From assembly GCA_900546465.1 (NCBI GenBank), contig URCX01000089.1, positions 1 through 8,339 on the forward strand: a stretch of 8,339 bases of DNA, given 5' to 3'. The DNA is from an uncultured Bacteroidota bacterium (GTDB lineage: Bacteria; Bacteroidota; Bacteroidia; Bacteroidales; P3). The notes under the pieces were generated by a model. It did no database searches. It worked only from the letters and a program-made list of their open reading frames with translations, and had not been told where the DNA came from. Position 1 is the stretch's first letter, and each line of letters starts with the position of its first letter. This document shows, one piece after another, positions 1 to 5,758 of this stretch. The translations under genes and the position numbers were made by a program.

Positions 1-55
1 ACCTTATTATATATATAATGACGCCAGGGGAAGCGGATTTGTGATTGTCTCTGGC
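1..55 (+). repeat. 55-bp exact direct repeat, copy 1 (at window edge)
   Basis: Bases 1-55 match 2842-2896 without a mismatch. The match starts at the very first base of the window and ends after CTCTGGC; copy 1 continues AACGT and copy 2 GATGA. A perfect repeat of this length touching the sequence end looks like a de Bruijn graph node. Confidence 0.95.
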
Positions 56-73
56 AACGTATTTCGATGCTAA
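1..73 (+). pseudogene. Fragment of a C10 (streptopain-like) protease gene, propeptide region
   Basis: Read from base 2, this encodes PYYIYNDARGSGFVIVSG followed by NVFRC and a TAA stop at 71-73. The first 18 residues are the conserved propeptide segment of C10 proteases and equal residues 71-88 of the complete protease at 2633-5302. Bases 1-55 are identical to 2842-2896 at every position, including synonymous ones, and similarity then stops abruptly. The piece is therefore a truncated second copy, a recent rearrangement, or an assembly-edge artefact. It enters from the left edge, so its 5' part is unseen. No functional product is expected. Confidence 0.65.
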
Positions 74-216
74 TTCATAATGGTTGCCAAAAGCACGCCT
101 TCATTTTACATTCTTTCACACGATTTCTTTGGATCGCATACCTCCAAAACTTACCAACCAAGACTCTTTATATGTAATTTTTCTTAAATATATATACAAA
201 ATAAAGAAAATATTCT
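74..216. other. AT-rich stretch without a recognisable gene
   Basis: No open reading frame of note is visible on either strand between the protease scrap and the promoter region at 217-244. The left half is of mixed composition. From about 170 the DNA becomes very AT-rich with TATATATA-like runs, as in Bacteroidota upstream regions. An imperfectly spaced inverted pair, TGGCAAC (52-58) and GTTGCCA (83-89), lies across its left border, and I attach no function to it. Confidence 0.5.
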
Positions 217-231
217 ATAAATTGAATTTAT
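217..231. promoter_or_regulatory. Perfect palindrome, candidate operator
   Basis: ATAAATT-G-AATTTAT is a perfect 7+7 palindrome around a central G, ending 5 bases before the TATATTTG element at 237-244. It therefore sits inside the presumed promoter. The gene it would control begins as a probable XRE regulator (264), and such regulators commonly bind a palindrome in their own promoter. The DNA is very AT-rich, so a chance palindrome is possible. Confidence 0.3.
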
Positions 232-236
232 TTCAC

Positions 237-244
237 TATATTTG
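237..244 (+). promoter_or_regulatory. Bacteroidota-type -7 promoter element (TATATTTG)
   Basis: TATATTTG fits the Bacteroidota -7 consensus TANNTTTG. Transcription would begin a few bases before the ATG at 264, giving a very short leader. A matching TTTG -33 element at the usual 19-21 base spacing is not evident. It would drive the regulator remnant and, after the deletion, the hsdM tail and ATPase gene. Confidence 0.45.
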
Positions 245-263
245 TAGTTGAAATTATAATTGT

Positions 264-326
264 ATGGAAGATATAAACAGAATAAAGCTTGTATTGGTAG
301 AAAACGTACTATTCTTTAATGCCTAA
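264..326 (+). pseudogene. 5' remnant of an XRE-type regulator fused out of frame to hsdM
   Basis: The frame from ATG 264 reads MEDINRIKLVLVE, then NVLFFNA and a TAA stop. The first 13 residues resemble the start of small Bacteroidota XRE-family helix-turn-helix regulators (NRIK-x-VLVE), which in my recollection often precede type I restriction genes in this phylum. The helix-turn-helix itself is missing because the sequence passes into hsdM in another frame near base 300-304. The simplest reading is a deletion that removed the rest of the regulator and most of hsdM. The match is only 13 residues, so this is tentative; the supporting facts are the promoter and palindrome directly upstream and the dead hsdM tail directly downstream. 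Confidence 0.4.
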
Positions 327-771
327 AAAAGAAGACATCAATGATGTAATAGACAGCGATTCTTCCTATAAGGCACAAGGAGAAGCTTTTGCCAAAGTAT
401 TAAATGGATGGAAAGAAGATGTCGAACCAAAGATGATGGCTATCAATCAAGGTGTCCATCCAAAAGAATTGATTGCCGACTGGTCTGAAAGTCTATTAGC
501 GAAAACTATGGAGCATAGTGGACTTGTAGATGCTTATGATACCTATGATGTCCTGCTAAACTACTGGGCAGATACTATGCAGGATGACTGTTATATGATT
601 TCCAACGACGGGTGGACTTATCCAGAAGTGAAAGCCATCAAGGTAAAGGAAGTCAAGGAAAAGAAGAATAATGGCAGCGATACTGAAAGCAATAAGTCTA
701 AGACAAAAGAGATGAGTGAGTACGAAAGTGAGGTAAACGGCTACCTTGCCGAAATGGGTTTTACACTTTAA
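319..771 (+). pseudogene. hsdM: C-terminal remnant of type I restriction methyltransferase subunit HsdM
   Basis: The 150 residues correspond to the C-terminal end of HsdM, the DNA adenine methyltransferase subunit of type I restriction-modification complexes. The signature is residues 73-99, where YDTYDVLLNYWADTMQDD is followed by a Y-M-I-S-N-D-G-W block, close to the usual 'YDVYQHLMDYW-ETMQDDVY-I-DGW' of the family. It is followed by a charged Lys/Glu-rich tail. Intact HsdM is several hundred residues longer; the SAM-binding motif and the NPPF/Y catalytic motif are absent. Upstream in the same frame there are only six sense codons before a TAG at 298-300, so the gene is 5'-truncated and ATG 319 is probably an old internal Met. 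The stop lies 12 bases before the ATPase gene, which preserves the original operon order. It cannot methylate DNA. Confidence 0.8.
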
Positions 772-783
772 CGAAGAAACAAC

Positions 784-2175
784 ATGCTTAGTGAAAGTCA
801 AAATATAGAATATAAAGAATCTTGGCGAGACGAATATCTGAAATGGATATGCGGTTTCGCCAATGCACAAGGCGGTCGCATTTTTATCGGTGTGAACGAT
901 GAAAAACAAGTGATAGGTCTGCCCGATGCCAAGAAGCTGATGGAAGACATTCCTAACAAAATTGTCAACTACCTTGGCATCGTGGAAGATGTAAACCTAC
1001 TTACAGAAGGAGAAAAAGAATACATAGAGATTGTGGTGACACCAAGCAGTATGCCTGTGGCTTACCGTGGTGTTTACCACTATCGTAGTGGTTCTACCAA
1101 GCAAGAACTAAAGGGACTGGCATTGCAGAACTTTATCTTGAAAAAGATGGGGTGGTCGTGGGATGATATGCCAGTCGCCGGAGCCACGCTAAACGACATA
1201 GACCGTCAAGCTATCGACTACTTCTTGCGTAAAGGCATTGAAGTGGGACGAATTTCGGGTGATGCCTATACTTCATCTACTGAAGCTGTGCTGCGAAGCT
1301 TGAACTTGATAACTGAGGAAGGACAACTCAAGCAAGCCGCCCTATTGCTCTTTGGCAAGAATCCCAAGAGATTCTTTGTGTCTTGCGATTTCCGTATCGG
1401 CCGTTTCCGTAATGACGAGAGCGACTTGATCACACAGGACGTAGTAGAAGGAAATATCCTGCAAATGGTAAACCGTATCATTGAATTGCTGCGTTCCAAG
1501 TACCTTTTGTCCCCCATTCACTACGAAGGGATAACACGTATAGAGCAATTGGAAATACCCGAGGATGTGTTGCGTGAGGCTATTTGCAATGCCATCGTAC
1601 ACCGTGACTATATGGGAGTACATACACAAATGAAAGTATATGACGACTGCATTATGCTTTGGAACGATGGCAAACTGCCAGAAGGCATTGACCAAGAAAA
1701 GTTGTTCGCAGAACATGCTTCACAACCTCGCAACCGCAACATAGCCAATGCCTTCTACAAGGCTGGCTTTATCGAGACATGGGGGCGTGGCATTAACAAG
1801 ATACGTCAAGGCTTGAAAAAGATGGGACTTCCTGAGCCTAAAATCGAGAATCATGTCAGCGGAACATTGATTACCATTTACCGTAATGTCGGTGTAAATG
1901 GAACTAATAACACCAATAATGTCGGAAACATGTCGGAAACAAATGTCGGAAACATGTCGGAAACGAACCTTACTGAACGTCAACGGTTTATCTTGTCTTC
2001 TATCAAGAAAAATCCGTTAATCACAGGAAAAGAAATGTCGGAAACATTGTCGGTAACACAGCGTACAGTAGAACGCGATTTGTCGGCAATGCAGAAAGCT
2101 GGCATCATTCGGCATGAAGGCAAGGTTAATGCAGGTGTGTGGGTGGTGCTTGAAAATACCCAAAATAAAGATTGA
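784..2175 (+). CDS. AlbA_2/Schlafen-type ATP-binding protein with C-terminal winged helix (type I RM accessory)
   Basis: This is an intact 463-residue cytoplasmic protein. Residues 1-120 form an AlbA_2 (Schlafen AlbA-like, formerly 'AAA_4') nucleic-acid-binding domain, with IEYKES, the stretch GFANAQGGRIFIGVND and VIGL. Residues about 255-365 form a GHKL ATPase domain like PF13749: the N-box is REAICNAIVHRDY (264-276), followed by WNDGKLPEG and the ETWGRGINKI segment. Residues 366-396 are an Asn/Gly/Ser-rich linker with two tandem NVGNMSET units. Residues 397-455 look like a winged helix (TERQRFIL, then SVTQRTVERDLSAMQKAGII). Genes of this type often sit between hsdM and hsdS in Bacteroidota; their exact role is not firmly known, with regulation or nucleic-acid sensing being inference. 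It starts 12 bases after hsdM and ends 5 bases before hsdS. It is the only complete gene of this restriction locus, so it is either recently orphaned or useful alone. Confidence 0.88.
   Translation: MLSESQNIEYKESWRDEYLKWICGFANAQGGRIFIGVNDEKQVIGLPDAKKLMEDIPNKIVNYLGIVEDVNLLTEGEKEYIEIVVTPSSMPVAYRGVYHYRSGSTKQELKGLALQNFILKKMGWSWDDMPVAGATLNDIDRQAIDYFLRKGIEVGRISGDAYTSSTEAVLRSLNLITEEGQLKQAALLLFGKNPKRFFVSCDFRIGRFRNDESDLITQDVVEGNILQMVNRIIELLRSKYLLSPIHYEGITRIEQLEIPEDVLREAICNAIVHRDYMGVHTQMKVYDDCIMLWNDGKLPEGIDQEKLFAEHASQPRNRNIANAFYKAGFIETWGRGINKIRQGLKKMGLPEPKIENHVSGTLITIYRNVGVNGTNNTNNVGNMSETNVGNMSETNLTERQRFILSSIKKNPLITGKEMSETLSVTQRTVERDLSAMQKAGIIRHEGKVNAGVWVVLENTQNKD
1919..1964 (+). repeat. Array of 11-bp units (ATGTCGGAAAC) inside the ATPase linker
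   Basis: ATGTCGGAAAC occurs at 1919-1929, 1930-1940, 1943-1953 and 1954-1964, and a fifth time at 2035-2045. Two units plus two bases make a 24-bp tandem repeat that encodes NVGNMSET twice. Because 11 is not a multiple of three, alternate units are read in different frames. Gain or loss of one unit would shift the frame and remove the C-terminal winged helix. Confidence 0.9.
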
Positions 2176-2180
2176 AAGGT

Positions 2181-2545
2181 ATGAAAGAAACGAAATACAA
2201 AGATACGGAGATAGGAAAGATTCCTGAGGATTGGGAGGTTACATCTATCGGAAAGTTCTGTAATGTAAGACGAGGAGTACACGTGTAACGAAAGAGCAAT
2301 TAACAGACGAAGGAAGGTATCCTGTATATCAAAACACCAATTACCCTATGGGCTATTTTGATAACTACAATGCGGATGCCAACACCCCATTTGTCATTGT
2401 GGGTGGTTCCGCTGGACAAATAGGTTTAAGTAAGGAAAGATATTGGGCTGCTGATGATTGTGCTTTCTTTGCATGCCATGATATTTACAAGGAATACCTA
2501 TACTATGTCTTGCTTCTTAACCAAAGTAATATTTTGCTCCTATGA
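2181..2545 (+). pseudogene. hsdS: Broken type I specificity subunit HsdS (frameshifted and truncated)
   Basis: ATG 2181 starts MKETKYKDTEIGKIPEDWEV, the typical opening of HsdS, which chooses the DNA target of type I enzymes. The frame ends at TAA 2286-2288 after 35 codons. Reading resumes in another frame as RVTKEQLTDEGRYPVYQNT and continues through GYFDNYNADANTPFVIVGG and SAGQIGLSKERYWAADDC, a first target-recognition domain, up to the TGA at 2543-2545. A single missing base around 2272-2280 would restore one frame. Even if it were repaired, the protein would stop at about 120 residues, inside the first recognition domain; the conserved central repeat, second recognition domain and C-terminal repeat are absent. 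AAAGG directly before the ATG and the 5-base gap to the ATPase gene show it was translated as part of the same operon. Sequencing error could explain the frameshift, but not the truncation. Confidence 0.82.
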
Positions 2546-2567
2546 TACATATTTCCTAAAAATGTAC

Positions 2568-2575
2568 TATCTTTG
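2568..2575 (+). promoter_or_regulatory. Bacteroidota-type promoter element for the protease gene (TATCTTTG)
   Basis: TATCTTTG followed by CA matches the Bacteroidota -7 consensus TANNTTTG closely. Transcription would start near 2580, leaving an AT-rich leader of about 50 bases before ATG 2633, where no Shine-Dalgarno sequence is seen. A clear TTTG -33 element at 19-21 bases upstream is not visible. This site argues against translation starting at the TTG at 2573, which overlaps it. Confidence 0.6.
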
Positions 2576-2632
2576 CAGCATGACAAAGAAATAAAACTAT
2601 TAGATTTTAATAATTATCAACTTACAGTCAGC

Positions 2633-5302
2633 ATGAAAGTTATTCATAGTATCCTATCCTTTTCCCCCTCGATAGCCCTTTCACAGGCCATCGTTTGTTT
2701 CCTTTTAGCCTTTAGTCCGGCAGTATATAGTAAAAATATCAATCCTCGCAAAGCAGCGAAGATAGCTCAAAGATACGTCACCTTACCTCAATCCCAAGAG
2801 GTAAAGGCAAAATCGAAAGGTTTCTCTCAAACAGCTGATACACCTTATTATATATATAATGACGCCAGGGGAAGCGGATTTGTGATTGTCTCTGGCGATG
2901 ATGAGATGGGGGAGATTTTGGCTTACAGTACTGAGGGAACACTCGACACGCTGAATGCCAACCCCTGCGTAAAATTCCTCTTGGAGGGGTATCGCCAGAC
3001 ATACGAGGTGCTGAAAGAAGGAAAGGTAGTTGTCGGAAATGCAACCCGCTCTGGTCTGTTTTCTCAAACCGTATCACCTCTACTGAAAAGCAGATGGGGA
3101 CAGTCGCATCCTTTTAATGCCCGTACAGGTTACCCCTATAGCGGATGTGTGGCTACTGCCATCGCACAATTGATGTATTACCATCAATGGCCTCTTCAGG
3201 GAAAGGGACAGAATGAGTATGAGGTAACTTATTATCATACCAAGAAAAGTGCAGACTTCAGTCAGTCTCATTATGATTGGGCGAATATGTTGCCCGACTA
3301 CCGTTATCCTGTTCGTGCAACATCAGAACAGGAAGATGCCGTTGCCTTGCTGATGAATGATGTGGGCGTGGCTTCTTTCATGCAATATACACCTAACGCC
3401 AGCGGAACACAGGGCATATTTGCCTATCAGGCTCTGCTAAAAAACTTTGGTTATTCGGCTGCCTATGCAACCAAAGCAATAGAAGGGCCTACCCGTTTTG
3501 CAGAAATCCTGCGGCAGGAACTCCTCAATGGATGTCCTGTCTATCTGGAAGGCAGACCGGCTGGTGCTGCTTCCGGACATGCATGGGTGACAGATGGTTT
3601 TGATGAAAATGGACTCTTCCACATGAATTTCGGTTGGGAGGGACAGGGTGATGCCTACTATTCACTCACCAACCTCAGTGTTTCGCAGACAGGTAGTGAG
3701 TTCCAAGGTAAGCCGCTGGCATTCAACCGTGCTATCATGGCTATCTTAGCACATCCCGATAATGGGAAATATCCGGAGATAGACCGTAGTCTCTTGGAAA
3801 ATTCCCCACAGTTGATGTTCAATGAGGGTGGTTCGCTACTGATAAAAGAGGCAACTGGCAAGAATTTCAACCCATCACAGACTATTACAGTGGAAATGAA
3901 TTCATTCGTCAACAGGGGTAAGCCTTTCCGGGGAGATATTGGTGTAGCAGTCTATGATGTGGATGGGAACCTCATGCAGGTTGCCTATTCTGATGATCAT
4001 GCTCTGGGAGGTTTTACGCAGCGAATCTATGGTGCCGATCATGCCGGATGGATGGGGAACGACTATCTTATGAATGAAGCACAACCTGTCAAGTTGAATC
4101 TTTCAGGTCTTCAGGATGGATATTATCGTCTCCTTCCTGTATGTGTTGCCAGAAAAGAAGATCAGTCGTGGGATGAGTTCTTTCTGATAAAAAAGGCGCC
4201 TGTGGTAGAAGTGGAACTGAAGGATAGAACTGGGCGCATATCGGAAATCTATTCGGAAGAACCTCATTTCCAGTTAATGGCGCAGCCAAGACTCATCGGC
4301 AGCGTAGAACAGGGAGAAAAAGTACAGGCATTCTTCTCGCTGAAGAATCTCAATGGAGTACCTCGTGACTGTTATTTGAGAGTACAATTGCTCAATGATA
4401 GTCGAGAGGTCGTGATGGATACCCGTGTCGATCAGCTCAGCGAAATCGAAGGTTTTACCGAAACCGAAATTCCAATTTTGCTCTCTTTGCCTTCAAATCT
4501 TTCTCCAGGATGCTACGAAGTGAAACTCATCATCTCAGGCGATGAAGCCGAAACGATGTTCTATCCTGTCAACCTAATCCACGACCGGGAGGCTGCATTT
4601 ATCCAGGTGGAGAAAGCGCAGGAAAAGCCGCTAATGGCGAAAGCTGAAGTCTTTTTAGCTGATGATTCCCACGAGAAAATAGAATCAGGCACTATTGATA
4701 TGACGAAATATGCTAATTTCAAATTGGGAGTCTCGCTGCTCGCATCCGAAGGCAGAAGTTATGAAGGACGTATAACGCTTATGGGTGAAGACACTGAGAC
4801 AAAGGAAAAGATACAGGTGCGGGGAATCGATGATGAAGTGAGTGTTTCTTCAACCTTCGAGGTACCCCTTTACAGTTATTGGCTGCGCAAGAACAATTTG
4901 TCTTTTGTCGATGGTCATACTTATCGCATGAGGGTGATGGGGGAGATAGAAGGCAGGGAAATCGAACTTGGCAATCCGCAGGGACCCGTGTATTATCTGA
5001 AGCGTAAAGGCGACCTCCTCGCTATTTCCCAGGACACATCTACAGGAATCGGAGCCTCTGTAAATGCAGCTCCTTCCATTGATGTCCGTCTCGAAAGTCA
5101 TCAACTATCAGTTTCCTGTAGTGGCTTGAGAAACATCAAACTCTATCAGATAAGCGGCAGTCTGCTCAAACAGTCTGAGAAGATAAATGGAAATCAAGCC
5201 TCGCTTTCTCTGCAAGGCATTCCTGCAGGTATCTATCTGTTGCGTATAGTTACTGATAAGCAGATTTTCACTTATCCGATCAGAATCAGAGGCGCCCGCT
5301 AA
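2633..5302 (+). CDS. Secreted C10-family cysteine protease (streptopain/interpain A-like) with probable type IX secretion C-terminal domain
   Basis: This 889-residue extracellular endopeptidase precursor has a hydrophobic signal peptide at 1-33 and a Spi/streptopain-type propeptide at about 35-130, including GSGFVIVSGDD. The C10 catalytic domain spans about 147-390. Cys172 in the YSGCVATAIAQLMYYHQWP motif is the nucleophile and His316 in SGHAWVTDGF its partner; NFGWEG (332-337) is the other conserved block. Residues 390-800 are a long beta-rich extension. Residues 803-889 resemble a type A C-terminal sorting domain (GIPAGIYLLRIVTDKQ), which implies export by the type IX system and surface attachment. 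The architecture and length match interpain A of Prevotella intermedia and its relatives, which degrade host proteins. ATG 2633 is chosen because it opens directly into the signal peptide and follows the promoter at 2568. No catalytic residue is missing. The gene lies directly behind the truncated hsdS. Confidence 0.92.
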   Translation: MKVIHSILSFSPSIALSQAIVCFLLAFSPAVYSKNINPRKAAKIAQRYVTLPQSQEVKAKSKGFSQTADTPYYIYNDARGSGFVIVSGDDEMGEILAYSTEGTLDTLNANPCVKFLLEGYRQTYEVLKEGKVVVGNATRSGLFSQTVSPLLKSRWGQSHPFNARTGYPYSGCVATAIAQLMYYHQWPLQGKGQNEYEVTYYHTKKSADFSQSHYDWANMLPDYRYPVRATSEQEDAVALLMNDVGVASFMQYTPNASGTQGIFAYQALLKNFGYSAAYATKAIEGPTRFAEILRQELLNGCPVYLEGRPAGAASGHAWVTDGFDENGLFHMNFGWEGQGDAYYSLTNLSVSQTGSEFQGKPLAFNRAIMAILAHPDNGKYPEIDRSLLENSPQLMFNEGGSLLIKEATGKNFNPSQTITVEMNSFVNRGKPFRGDIGVAVYDVDGNLMQVAYSDDHALGGFTQRIYGADHAGWMGNDYLMNEAQPVKLNLSGLQDGYYRLLPVCVARKEDQSWDEFFLIKKAPVVEVELKDRTGRISEIYSEEPHFQLMAQPRLIGSVEQGEKVQAFFSLKNLNGVPRDCYLRVQLLNDSREVVMDTRVDQLSEIEGFTETEIPILLSLPSNLSPGCYEVKLIISGDEAETMFYPVNLIHDREAAFIQVEKAQEKPLMAKAEVFLADDSHEKIESGTIDMTKYANFKLGVSLLASEGRSYEGRITLMGEDTETKEKIQVRGIDDEVSVSSTFEVPLYSYWLRKNNLSFVDGHTYRMRVMGEIEGREIELGNPQGPVYYLKRKGDLLAISQDTSTGIGASVNAAPSIDVRLESHQLSVSCSGLRNIKLYQISGSLLKQSEKINGNQASLSLQGIPAGIYLLRIVTDKQIFTYPIRIRGAR
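2842..2896 (+). repeat. 55-bp exact direct repeat, copy 2 (inside the protease gene)
   Basis: This copy encodes Pro71 to Gly88 of the protease propeptide and is identical to bases 1-55. Here the reading frame continues normally on both sides, so this is the parental copy. Confidence 0.95.
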
Positions 5303-5606
5303 CCTTCATCTTATATACATTCGTTTCCCGTTTCTCAAAGCCTAATTGCTGATAAAGTTGGTTGGCTGAGATTCGGGAAGGGCGAGATGTCAGCATCAGG
5401 GAGAGGTTTCCATAGGTTTGAGCCTTTTCCCTGATGACATCGATTGCATGATTTTCAAGCAATTTGCCATATCCTTTTCCACGATATTGCGCATCCACTA
5501 CTACGTCTTCTATCCATGCTTTCCATCCAGTAGGACAAGGGTAGAGGGCAAGGGTAGTCATACCTATCAGCTTTCCATCCAACTCCAATGCATAGAGTTG
5601 AGAATT
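5286..5606 (-). pseudogene. GNAT N-acetyltransferase, 5'-truncated by IS sequence
   Basis: The minus strand encodes about 106 residues of a GNAT-fold acetyltransferase, which transfers an acetyl group from acetyl-CoA to an amine. Visible are IEDVVVDAQYRGKGYGKLL, with the acetyl-CoA pyrophosphate-binding signature R-G-K-G-Y-G, and the C-terminal ANQLYQQLGFEKRETNVY block. The frame opens only after a TGA at 5609-5607, reading NSQLYALELDGKLIGMTT. The first 30-40 residues usual in a roughly 140-residue GNAT are replaced by transposase sequence. A TTG at 5588 could restart translation, but the product would lack the first strand and helices of the fold. Its 3' end overlaps the convergent protease gene by 17 bases. 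The substrate cannot be told. Confidence 0.75.
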
Positions 5607-5677
5607 TCATGCTTGTCAAGCAAACTAATCAGTTGACCATACATCGGCTGTCCGTTAAAATGTGTACCTTTGTTCAT
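5600..5677 (-). pseudogene. N-terminal scrap of IS4-family transposase
   Basis: From ATG 5677 the minus strand reads MNKGTHFNGQPMYGQLISLL then DKHEIL. This is the characteristic start of Bacteroidota IS4-family DDE transposases that carry a DUF4372-like N-terminal domain. After codon 26 the frame continues into non-homologous residues encoded by GNAT DNA and stops at 5567. The catalytic DDE residues are all absent, so the scrap is inactive. A TACCTTTG promoter element lies 28 bases upstream. Confidence 0.7.
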
Positions 5678-5704
5678 AGTTACTGGAATTATATTTAGCA
5701 AAGA

Positions 5705-5712
5705 CAAAGGTA
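5705..5712 (-). promoter_or_regulatory. Bacteroidota-type promoter element of the IS transposase (TACCTTTG)
   Basis: The minus strand has TACCTTTG, fitting TANNTTTG, upstream of the transposase ATG at 5677. TTGG (5733-5730), 17 bases further up inside the hairpin loop side, is a possible weak -33 element. Confidence 0.5.
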
Positions 5713-5718
5713 ACTTAA

Positions 5719-5750
5719 AGGGCTGAATTCCAAGCGAGGAATCCAGCCCT
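5719..5750 (-). repeat. Imperfect 13-bp inverted repeat / hairpin at the IS end
   Basis: AGGGCTGAATTCC (5719-5731) pairs with GGAATCCAGCCCT (5738-5750) around the loop AAGCGA. The one unmatched position is A.C in a plus-strand transcript but a G.U wobble in a minus-strand transcript, so the hairpin is better formed on the minus strand. It stands upstream of the transposase promoter. It could be the IS end itself, or a hairpin that stops outside transcription from entering the transposase gene. No long T-run follows on either side, so it is not a classical terminator. Confidence 0.65.
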
Positions 5751-5758
5751 AATTCTTT

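Larger units (their letters stand above)
5600..5750 (-). mobile_element. Remnant of an IS4-type insertion sequence (5' end only)
   Basis: The fragment comprises a hairpin (5719-5750), a promoter element (5705-5712) and the first 26 codons of a transposase (5677-5600), all read on the minus strand. The 3' side is cut at 5600-5606, where it runs into the GNAT gene. The outer side stops at or near 5750, eight bases before the SGNH gene. The exact IS end cannot be fixed without its second inverted repeat. Confidence 0.6.

Noticed and set aside
52..89. Inverted pair TGGCAAC / GTTGCCA separated by 24 bases
   Set aside because: Seven bases with a long loop, crossing the junction between the protease scrap and unrelated DNA; likely chance.
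2348..2545. Short open frame from ATG 2348 as an independent 65-residue gene
   Set aside because: It is the second-frame continuation of broken hsdS; the same frame extends upstream with hsdS-like codons to about 2272.
784..2545. A functional type I restriction-modification system
   Set aside because: hsdM lacks its catalytic domain, hsdS is frameshifted and truncated, and no hsdR is present in the window.
2573..2632. Protease start at TTG 2573
   Set aside because: It overlaps the promoter element and would place 20 polar residues before a clear signal peptide that begins at ATG 2633.
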